From Trichosporon coremiiforme (lineage: Eukaryota > Basidiomycota > Tremellomycetes > Trichosporonales > Trichosporonaceae): a DNA stretch of 64,000 nucleotides. A program made the translations under genes and the position numbers. The stretch lies in contig BCJJ01000001.1 in assembly GCA_039545355.1 (NCBI GenBank), positions 2,168,570 through 2,232,569 of the forward strand, given 5' to 3'. Positions 10,499 through 19,165 of the stretch are shown here, one piece after another. Positions within the stretch are counted from its first letter, which is position 1; every line of letters starts with the position of its first letter. A model generated the notes under the pieces. It worked only from the letters and a program-made list of their open reading frames with translations. It did no database searches and had not been told where the DNA came from.

Positions 10499-12320
10499 TT
10501 AGAACGAGGTCGTGCTGTCAACCTCGATGGTGGGGACAATGCTCGCGATGAACTTGAGGAACTGGGCGTCAGCTTGGCTCACTGCGGCAGTAAAGCTCCG
10601 GGAGCAGGGTGTCCCGACACAGGAGGCGGTGTGACGATAACGACTGGTGGCCGTTTTTGCCGGCTTAAAACCTGCCTCTTCGCTGGGACATCCTCACTGG
10701 GACACCATCGCAAACGGCTTCGGAGCTTTGTGCGAGAGCTTTGGGGCCTCGCAGCTCGGCGGCTGCTCGGCAACTCGTCGTACTCACAATAACCAGATAA
10801 AAGTCGACCTGGACTCCGGCCTCCTCGTCGCCGTGCGGCGTGCTGCCCCCGCTCGCGCCCTTCTTGTCGCTCCCCGTGACCTTGCGCATGACTCCCGGAA
10901 GCCAGCGGCGCTTGTCCTTGTCCTTGCCGTTTCCGTTGCCGTCCTTACTCGGCGGGGGCACCTCGGCCGTGCTCTCCTCCATGCGGTCGATGAACTTTTT
11001 CATGACGCTCGCGTGCTTGCACGGGTGCACGGAGGCCAGCTGCGTGCCGCTGTGCGGGAACGCCTCCATCGTCATCGTCTTGAAGGCGTGGTCGGCTGGC
11101 ACGTCCTGGAAGATCTCCTTGACGGTTAGGGGCTTCTTGTGCTGTGATTGTCAGTTAGACACTCTGGCGGCTCAACTGGAGACAACCGCGAGCATTGCGG
11201 CAGAGGCAGCGCTGATGCGCCAACTCGCCGACTCGCTGTCTCGGGCCCCTCCGCTGGACCCACCTCGTCATATCCGAACAGCCAGAAACGGGGCGTCTGG
11301 TAGTGCTTGTCGTACGAGATGTAACAGTCGTATGTCCGGACCTGGAGCAGGTTGTCAGAGCTGTTCTCGCTTGGCCGCACCGCCGCGTCGTCCTCTTCCT
11401 CGAGTCCCGCTGCCTCGTCCATGTCTGGAATGTCGTCCATGTCGGGGATCTCGTCGTCGTCGCCGATGTGCAGGCCCTGCGTTGCCGCCGTCAGCGACGG
11501 CGAATCGGGAATCTCAGCGACCGTCTCCGTGTTCGTTTCTGCTGTTAGCTTCCTGGCGGTTACCACCAAGCTCACTTCTTCCCAGGTGGGTGGCGACCCA
11601 TTCTCCATCAGGCTCGGCTTCCTCGGCCTGTTCCGTTAGCTGGTGTCCAAGAAGAGGAGGTTAGCTCACCTCGTCCAGGAAGCTCAGCAGCTTCTCGGCG
11701 TCCTCGTCGTCGTCGGTATAGTTCAGCGCAGTGGCTCGGCGCAGGCACGGGACTGGGCGTCAGCGGCGATCGATGGCAGGTGGCGATCGGTAATCGGTGT
11801 GATGGACGGCAGGGGTGCGATGCGGCATGCGACAATGCGACACGCAACGCACCGAGTGGAGGACGTAGGTGTACGTACCGTTACGCGTGATGAGATACTG
11901 CTTGTCCGCCGGAAGGAAGTCACGAGCACGTCCCGGGTCACCCTTCTCCCTGTGTCGAGTCAGCTATGGTCACCAGCGAGCGCCCGACCGCGCCCGGCCA
12001 CGTAAAGACATACCACTGCCAGACGGGGAACTTGAACGTCAGGAAGTCGCCGGCCGCAACGAACTCCTCTGCTCTGTCAGCTTCGTCCGCGCATATGCAG
12101 CTCACCAGGAGTGATCCTTCCATGCTCCTTGAACTTGGATTCACGGAGGACCTTGAGCAAGTCAGTGGGTGTGATCGAGACGGCCGGCATCGGCCGTGGC
12201 GTCGGGGTGGCGAGACGTACCGGTGAAAGATAGTCGCGGACGGCCCAGTACTGGCTCTGTACTGTTAGCTGCATGCGGAAGCGGCAAGCTCACCTGGATG
12301 GCCAGTAGGGACGAGTTCAT
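10499..12320 (-). CDS. ATG3: Autophagy E2-like conjugating enzyme Atg3, 353 aa, ten exons
   Basis: Atg3 attaches the ubiquitin-like protein Atg8 to phosphatidylethanolamine on forming autophagosomes. My exon model on the minus strand is 12320-12294, 12256-12221, 12151-12106, 12068-12014, 11949-11879, 11752-11670, 11627-11576, 11538-11264, 11141-10788 and 10561-10499; it is open throughout. Family hallmarks are the start [24 protein letters not shown], a very acidic flexible region (residues about 130-180), [20 protein letters not shown], and the catalytic HPCKH motif with Cys256. The C terminus is [14 protein letters not shown] Lys-rich insert after residue 280 makes it longer than yeast Atg3 (310 aa). 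Introns 1, 3 and 7 are only 37 nt. Several begin GTGAGCT and carry AGCTAAC or AGCTGAC just before the acceptor. Intron 7 ends in a tandem CAGCAG acceptor; both choices stay in frame. Confidence 0.93.
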
Positions 12321-13411
12321 GGTTCCGTAGGTCGTGGAGTTGTCTGAACGGGGGAATCGGGATGGGCGATTGGAGAAGTAGATGAGAGCTCTGGGTCACG
12401 CCGTGGTCGTGAGGAATCAGCAACAGCAACTGACAGAGTGAGCTCTGTGCTGTACGCTGTCCGTCTCGGGCACCACCCGGTTACCCTGGCCCAGCTGGCC
12501 CAGCTGGCCCTGTGCGCGGTTGCGTCTGGACCGCCAGTTCCAAGAGCAGTGACGCTCATTCACGTGGCGAACCCGGTCCCACTCAAATGGTTCCGGCAAT
12601 GTCACGTGCGCCCACAGCCCCCGCCCACCATTCAGTGGGGTCTCACTCTACGACGCTGACAGCGCTTCCAAGAAGCTCGTTCTAGGAGCTGAAACAGACG
12701 TGGTGGAAGTGTCAAGACGAAGCAGTCCTTGATAAAAACGTACGACTTCATCCGTGCTCATGATATGAGATAACGCTTGGTGCATGGTTCATTGCAAAGT
12801 GTAATTGCATTGCGTCTGCAACTCTATATGTTATGGTTGTTTGGTTCCTAGTGCAAGCAGTGGGAACAGGGTGCCACGGGAGTCGGCGTTTTGCGGAGGT
12901 GTGATGTCAGTGAGTGGCCACGCGATTGCTTTCTTTTAGTGTTTGGTGTAAACAAGCGGGCTGGCGGGCTTGGCCTGGCCTGGGCGCTCAGCACTGCGGC
13001 CGGAGGCACACTGGGGACTGCTAGCCTCTCTCTCACTGCTCCCAGCTCCCATGCCACAACATTGCAATCCCACGCCCTGCTTTTGACATAAACAATCAAT
13101 CGCCCCCCGCCTAACTTCTTTACTTTACCCCCTTCTTCCGACAACGACCACTGACACTCCGACAACCCCGTCCTTGTGCATTACCCTCCTCCGTAGCACA
13201 CTCCGACAGGCGGCGACCGACAACAACAACAACGACTGCGACGGCAACCATTGCACGGGCCCCTCACTGCAGACTGCCCTGCCATCGCCCGTCCCACCTG
13301 ATCAAAACAAACAACCCTGCCGTTGTCTGTCGTCCATCGATCAGATTCACAAACAAACCTTCTCACCTCTCCCTCCCACTCACCCCGCCGCAGTAGCCAG
13401 CCCTCTCGACC
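12321..13411. other. Divergent promoter region between ATG3 and the Bud4-like gene
   Basis: About 1.1 kb shared by two genes transcribed away from each other. It contains a CAGCTGGCC tandem near 12,490, an AT-richer stretch near 12,730-12,840, and a C/A-rich leader from 13,090 to the start at 13,412, a common look for fungal 5' leaders. No ORF is supported. Confidence 0.5.
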
Positions 13412-16400
13412 ATGGCATCTGCCGGAGAGGAGAGCCCCCAGGTGATGGCGCCGCCGCCGCCTCCGTCGCGGTTACCAGTCCCGCAGTCGCCAGCTCACAG
13501 GGCCACTAGGAGTGGTATCCTGAGCTCCAGCGCGAAGGGCTGGTCGCCGCTGCAGATCACGAAGCGCAACCCCGACTCTGTACCCTCGACCCCGGCGAAG
13601 GAGACTGGCTCTGCTCGCCGCTCCTCCAACTCGTTCCGTCACATGGCGACCAACAGCCTCGTCGCCAAGTCTCCCTTCAAGGACATTCGCACAGTTCAGG
13701 GTGCCATGTCTGCAGGACTCGACTGCTCCACTAGCTCTAAAAAAGAAGTAATTCATGAACGAAGAAATCCCAACCGGGCTTTAGGCCAAGCCCCGACCGC
13801 CGCTGCTGGCAGCGCCAACACTCCCAAGTCCGCCGTTGGTCTCGGCAAGTCGCGATCTCCGCCCGGGTCGGCCGTCAACGGCACCCGTAGGGTTTCCAAC
13901 GAGCGCAAGGTCTCCATCCCCTCTACGGCCGAGCGTAAGGCCAGCATGGAGCGAAAGGCCTCCCGGGAGGAGAACGACGAGAACTACAGCAAGGGGAGCG
14001 TCACCAAGAAGAAGAAGCTGCCGCGACAGAGCATGGCGTACAAGGCACTCGTTAAGAACGAGTACGTGACCCACTCTCCCTTCTTAACCGAGCGGGCAAA
14101 CAACTCGGCCGACGACTCGGAGTTCGACGAGACGGAGATGAGCATCCAGCCCTCTATCGGATCCCCCAGTCCTCGCCGCACGTCGAGCGGCAGCCGCAAG
14201 CGCTTGGCTAGCCCCAGTGCCAACCTCGCCCAAAACCGGACATCCATGTCCTCTGCCGCCTCTCCCTCGAAGGCTTCCCCCACTACCACCCAGCAAATGT
14301 CCCCAAGCAAACAGCAAATGTCACCCAGCAAGCAGCAAATGTCTCCTGGAAAGGAGAACCTCCCCGCTCGCACGCCGACCAAGTCATCCTTGGTCTCGAA
14401 GCGCATGAAAGGGCCGCGCTCTGCTGGCAGCGCATCCCCTCCCGCCCGCCGCAAGTCTGTCTCGTTCCAGCCGATCCCCGATGTTCGCGAGTTCGAGTGC
14501 CCTAGCACGGATGTCTCGTACAATACGAGCGTTGAACCTACGAGTGTTCCCGACAGTGAAGACTGGTACGATGAGGAGACGAGCTGGGTTGGCAGCATTA
14601 TCAAGGATGAGGTCGACCTGGAGTTCCGACCTATCCCTCAGACGCAGGCGCCGCAACCTCAGCAGCAGATGCCAGACCAGGACCGCTCTTTCGACTCCAT
14701 GGAGGAACAGCCTATGGGCGACGTTTCCGCCACTGCCGACTTTATGGACTCCTTATATGAAGAGGGTCTGTTCGAAGGCGACTCCATGGAGCAGGACACT
14801 CCGGTCGTCGAGCAGCGGTCCACGTTCGAGGGTCCCGCGGAGAGCAACGATGACTCGGAGGGCACGAACGATGGCGCTCAGCTTGCGACTCCTCATCTGC
14901 CCAACTCGTCTCTGCCCGAGCAGCAGATTGGATTCCCGAGCAGCTCGCACCACAAGCACACGGTCCACCCACGCCCGCCTCCGATCGAGCAGCCCCATCT
15001 TCCCCACAACGAGGAGCACCGCATGCTGCTGAACGCCGACGTTTCGCAGCCGCAGATCCCATCTCCCCACAAGGAGTCAAGGTCCGATGCTGCGGGACCT
15101 CACGCTCATCAAGTTGGCGCCATGTACGACCCCTTCATCTCGATCCAGACTGCTACCGAGTTCGTTGGCGAGGCGAAGGAGCGGTCCGAAGACGGCGTGC
15201 CTCTCGGTCGCACGTCCCACTCCGATCGCGTGCATGCTGCACGTGTTCTCGCTACGCAGTCGCTCGGCTTGGGATTCCCTGGTCGACCTCGCTCGCCGAC
15301 GAAGAGTGGTGACAACTCTGGAGCCAGCTCGCCCGGCTTATCGGAGGGTCAGGCTACTCCTGTTCCCCAAGGGACCCCTAAGAAAGGTGGGCAGCCGGAG
15401 GAGGATGTCTTTGGAGCTGTTATCGCCAGCCCCGCCGCCGCTCGCAAGCCCAGCCCCGCCGCCCGCAAGAGTCTCGACCGAAAGGTTTCCGACGTCCCCG
15501 AGCTGCAGGGACCCTCCAGCCGTATGGCTCAGTTCCGTGCAATGAAGGACTCGCCCGCGAAGCGCTCGCTTCCGAAGCCTCCCAAGGCGGCAGCCCCGGC
15601 TCCCCAGCCTATCGGCTTGCCTTCGCCCGTGCACGACCGAGCCTACAGCTCGGCCAGCGAGTCGGAGGTCGAGCCGGTATCTGAGACCGAGAGCGAGTAC
15701 CGCGGCGACGTCATGGAGGAGACACAGAGCAAGCGCCTGTCCGACCTCCCTCCCCCGAAGCTCACGCTTGGTGACGACCTGGAGTCTGCACTGTCTCCTT
15801 CGCCTCCTCCCCGCCTCGCTTTATCGCCAGAGCTTGAGGAGAAGTCGCTCCAGGACATCACGGTGGACGACGAGCCGTACCGACCCGGGACGCCGACCCA
15901 TCTCCCGCCCGCGCCTTACGCCGATAGCCCTCTCACCCCCAGTCAGCGTTTCGCTCGTAGAGCTGTGCGAGACGAAGAAGATGACGACCTCTTCACTCCT
16001 CCACGCCCGCATAGCGAGAACCGGGAACGTGAGTCGAGCCCGCGAATCCCTTCGTTCGAGTTTGAGCCTTCAAACCTCAGCATCGATGTGGACGTGGACT
16101 CTGACAGCTCGGTTGATGGAGCTCTGCACGCCCTCGGAGGCATGCAGATCACGGACGGCCGTGACCTGATGGAGGGCATGCAGTCCATAGACGGCATGCA
16201 CTCGCCCGGCGTCCGGAGCTCGGTGTGCTCGGAGTCTTCGCAAGGAGACTACGCTACTCCGCTCGGCTCCGTCGACGACCACGAGGACAGCATGGACACG
16301 ACCATCCCTGCCATTAGGCCGCCAACAACTCCTCGCTCCGGCTCGCCGGCCGTGGCTCGTGCGTCGTCGCCTGCCACACCCACCCGGGCTGGTTCGCCCA

Positions 16401-18568
16401 ACGTCTCGACACCGCTCCGGGCCACCCCCTCGCGAGCCCACGTTACGTCGCCTCTGTCGGCTGCCCCAATCGTGGCGACGGCCCCTCTGGCGGCGGCGGG
16501 AGAGTTTGGTCCGCAGGTTCCGCCCAAGGACGACGCTGAGGTTAGCACGACAACTCGTATCCGCCAGCGCATCTCTCGCGATGCCATTCGTGAGCAAGTC
16601 AACAAGCGAGTAGCTGCTGGTGAGCTCTCTCTCAACGGTCGCCCCACATCTGTATTCCAGCCCCAGCCTGCCGAGGCTTCGCCTGTCAAGCTGGCTGCCC
16701 GACCAAACTCGGCGAACGGCACCCCTGTTAAGCTTCGATCTAAGAAGTCGCTGTCTAACATCACGGCTGCTGTCTCGTCAAAGATGGACAGCCCGAAGTC
16801 TGCCCTTGATCGCATCGCTGGCGTCTTCAAGGGAGATGAGAGCACCGAAACTGCCTCGGCCCCTCCTCCGTCCCCACCCCTCTCGCCTCCTCGCTCCCAG
16901 TCCGTCGCCGCTACTACTCGGCCAGCCGAGCCTACTCTCCCTCGCTCTGCTGCCGGCTCCATCGTCGATGACCCCAAGGCCCTTGCCGCAGCTCGCAAGT
17001 CACGACGTCGTTCGAACAGCACCGGTGATATTGGAAGTGTCAACAAGCGGGCACCCCGTGTCACCCTGGGGCTGGACGACGACGCGGTTAGTATCCTTGA
17101 CTCGTTCCGCGATGAGACCTTCGACGAGTCGGTCAGTGAGAAGCACTACCGTATCCGAGAGGAGCGCCGCCAGGTCCGTGCTACCTACACTGGCTCTGGC
17201 AGCCTTTCGTCCCGCTCCGGAGACAATGACTCCATCAAGGCGTGGCGCCCCATCCGGCGGCCGAGTGACATGCACGAGCACTCGATCGAGCTGCGAGCAG
17301 CTCGTGAGAGGGAGGCCCGCGAGGGCAAGGCTAGTGGCACCGTGTTCGTCAAGGTGCTCGGCATCGAGTCGCTGTCGATGCCGATGCCGAAGGAGCCAAC
17401 ATACTTCCGAATCGCCGTCGACAACAACCTCGACTACATCCGAACGGACCGCTTCTTCGAGCTGAAGGAGGGCGCTAAGATCAACCAGGAGTTTGTCATG
17501 GCGGAGAGCGAAAACTTTGAGTTCTCCATCGCCATGGAGATCCGAGCCGACCCTCACATCCTCCGCCTCATGCACGAGAAGGCCAACCCCCCGACTGTCA
17601 CCGCTCCCCCGCCTGCCCCTGCACCGGCAGCTCGACCAGTCACGCCGACGAGCACAACGTCGCACAAGTCGCGAGGCCTCCGTGCTTTGTTTGGCGGTAC
17701 GCCCAAGAAGAGCAAGCACCAGCGAACGCAGTCTGTCCCCGTCACTTCCTCGGCCCCGGTTAAGAAGCCGTCCCCGCCGGTCAAGCGACCAGACACGATC
17801 GCGACATTCTTCGCTCCAGGCGGCGAGACGACGCTGGCCAAGACGCACATTGCATTCAAGCCGATTGCCGAGCAGTGCGAGGCCAAGGTGCTCGAGATCC
17901 GGTACCCGATGTTCGCGATGGTGAAGCCTGCGCCGCTACCGGACGGAACTGCGCCTCGTAAGCAGCTCGCCAAGATCACGATTCAGGTGCTCCGCCTGCC
18001 GCCTCTTCCGGGACTGGGACCGGACAACCTTCCCGGCTCGATCGACGAGACGCTCCGCGGTCTGCGTCACCACAAGTGGCACAGCCAGGTCTACCACGAG
18101 GGCATCCTGACGCAGGTTGGCGGCGACTGCCGCGTCCCCCGCCGGCGTTTCTTCAAGCTCATCGGCGGCTCGCTCGTCGCCATCAACGAAGTAACGAAGA
18201 AGGAAGTGGCGCGGATCGACCTGCGCGAGGCATCCGCTCTGGTAGACTGCAACAAGCCCGGCGCCGAGGACGACTATGACCCGTTCTCGGCGCGCCCGCG
18301 CTCCTTCCAGCTCCGGTTCACGGACAACGAGGCCATCGTCTTCTCGGCCGACAAGGACGACGACAAGGCCGTGTGGATGGACACGCTCCAGGGCCTCCTG
18401 GGCAAAGTGCCGAGCAACCCGATCTGGGCCGAGATGCTCGCCCAGTCCTCAAAGGAGAGGAGGGACCGCCCCCGCTCCAAGCGCAGGTCGAGCGCCATGC
18501 CTCCTCCAGCATCGACGAGCTCGCGCACGGCGGGGCGCAAGTCGCAGGTCCCCACGGTGCACGAGTGA
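13412..18568 (+). CDS. BUD4: Bud4/anillin-like protein with C-terminal PH domain, 1718 aa
   Basis: Single-exon giant frame starting at the ATG after a C-rich leader. The first 1,250 residues are mostly disordered, Ser/Pro/Thr-rich, with many S-P and T-P sites. At about residues 295-315 a 21-bp unit is repeated three times, giving QQMSPSK, QQMSPSK and QQMSPGK, three consecutive CDK-type S-P-x-K sites. Residues about 1310-1390 (GTVFVKVLGIESLSMPMP onwards) match the anillin-homology/C2-like part of Bud4 and Mid-type proteins. Residues about 1555-1670 form a PH domain (GILTQVGGDCRVPRRRFFKL through AVWMDTLQGLL). In yeasts such proteins link septins and membrane at the division site; that role here is inferred from architecture. 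Residues around 107-126 use codons unlike the rest of the gene (see findings). Confidence is high for the family, moderate for the exact symbol. Confidence 0.85.
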   Translation: MASAGEESPQVMAPPPPPSRLPVPQSPAHRATRSGILSSSAKGWSPLQITKRNPDSVPSTPAKETGSARRSSNSFRHMATNSLVAKSPFKDIRTVQGAMSAGLDCSTSSKKEVIHERRNPNRALGQAPTAAAGSANTPKSAVGLGKSRSPPGSAVNGTRRVSNERKVSIPSTAERKASMERKASREENDENYSKGSVTKKKKLPRQSMAYKALVKNEYVTHSPFLTERANNSADDSEFDETEMSIQPSIGSPSPRRTSSGSRKRLASPSANLAQNRTSMSSAASPSKASPTTTQQMSPSKQQMSPSKQQMSPGKENLPARTPTKSSLVSKRMKGPRSAGSASPPARRKSVSFQPIPDVREFECPSTDVSYNTSVEPTSVPDSEDWYDEETSWVGSIIKDEVDLEFRPIPQTQAPQPQQQMPDQDRSFDSMEEQPMGDVSATADFMDSLYEEGLFEGDSMEQDTPVVEQRSTFEGPAESNDDSEGTNDGAQLATPHLPNSSLPEQQIGFPSSSHHKHTVHPRPPPIEQPHLPHNEEHRMLLNADVSQPQIPSPHKESRSDAAGPHAHQVGAMYDPFISIQTATEFVGEAKERSEDGVPLGRTSHSDRVHAARVLATQSLGLGFPGRPRSPTKSGDNSGASSPGLSEGQATPVPQGTPKKGGQPEEDVFGAVIASPAAARKPSPAARKSLDRKVSDVPELQGPSSRMAQFRAMKDSPAKRSLPKPPKAAAPAPQPIGLPSPVHDRAYSSASESEVEPVSETESEYRGDVMEETQSKRLSDLPPPKLTLGDDLESALSPSPPPRLALSPELEEKSLQDITVDDEPYRPGTPTHLPPAPYADSPLTPSQRFARRAVRDEEDDDLFTPPRPHSENRERESSPRIPSFEFEPSNLSIDVDVDSDSSVDGALHALGGMQITDGRDLMEGMQSIDGMHSPGVRSSVCSESSQGDYATPLGSVDDHEDSMDTTIPAIRPPTTPRSGSPAVARASSPATPTRAGSPNVSTPLRATPSRAHVTSPLSAAPIVATAPLAAAGEFGPQVPPKDDAEVSTTTRIRQRISRDAIREQVNKRVAAGELSLNGRPTSVFQPQPAEASPVKLAARPNSANGTPVKLRSKKSLSNITAAVSSKMDSPKSALDRIAGVFKGDESTETASAPPPSPPLSPPRSQSVAATTRPAEPTLPRSAAGSIVDDPKALAAARKSRRRSNSTGDIGSVNKRAPRVTLGLDDDAVSILDSFRDETFDESVSEKHYRIREERRQVRATYTGSGSLSSRSGDNDSIKAWRPIRRPSDMHEHSIELRAAREREAREGKASGTVFVKVLGIESLSMPMPKEPTYFRIAVDNNLDYIRTDRFFELKEGAKINQEFVMAESENFEFSIAMEIRADPHILRLMHEKANPPTVTAPPPAPAPAARPVTPTSTTSHKSRGLRALFGGTPKKSKHQRTQSVPVTSSAPVKKPSPPVKRPDTIATFFAPGGETTLAKTHIAFKPIAEQCEAKVLEIRYPMFAMVKPAPLPDGTAPRKQLAKITIQVLRLPPLPGLGPDNLPGSIDETLRGLRHHKWHSQVYHEGILTQVGGDCRVPRRRFFKLIGGSLVAINEVTKKEVARIDLREASALVDCNKPGAEDDYDPFSARPRSFQLRFTDNEAIVFSADKDDDKAVWMDTLQGLLGKVPSNPIWAEMLAQSSKERRDRPRSKRRSSAMPPPASTSSRTAGRKSQVPTVHE

Positions 18569-19165
18569 GCGAACGCCTGTTCCGCGCCGTGTCTCTGTTT
18601 CCTCTTTTTTCTCCTATTTCCAAGTTTCTCAAAAATCGTCTCGGTGCTCGTGGTTAGAAATTTACGCTATGATTATTATTTGTAACATATGTTGATATGT
18701 CTGAATGCACATTGCCAGGTATGCTTCGGGGTGCTCGACTCACATTCTCTCCTCGTGCTGCCCTCTGCCACACTGTCCGTTGAGGTCAGTTGGGGAAGGG
18801 TACGACCCTCGACATGACTCGAGCGAATCTGGAGAATACCGAAAGTGCCAAAACGGGGCTATGGAGATGCAGTGCATGCTGGGACTTGCGCACAAGTCGA
18901 TGCTGAGATGATTGACCTGGACCTGGGACCTATGACCTGAGACCTATGGGGACCTATGAGATGTAGGATGTAGGATTGGGGGTGGGGGTTGGTGATGGGG
19001 GGTATCAAGATGCTACGACGTGCCCGCCGCGAAGTGGGCACGGGGTATACTGATCGCTGCTGTATCGCTGTTCTGCTGCGTGGGGCGGACGTCCACCGAC
19101 TTGATGGGCGCCGGTGCGGGAGGTTTGAGCCAAGCTCGCTCGCTTCGTTCGCTCACTTGGCGCGC
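18569..19165. other. Convergent intergenic region with a short repeat
   Basis: The 3' ends of the Bud4-like gene and the deubiquitinase meet here. A short direct repeat of GACCTATG/GACCTGAG occurs at about 18,911-18,960. A hairpin lies immediately beyond the deubiquitinase stop. Confidence 0.55.
19129..19161. repeat. Hairpin just past the deubiquitinase stop
   Basis: Inverted repeat with a GCCAAG/CTTGGC outer stem and a GC-rich interior of the CTCGCTCGCTTCGTTCGC type. It begins 4 bases after the minus-strand stop codon, so it would be in the 3' UTR. Confidence 0.6.
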
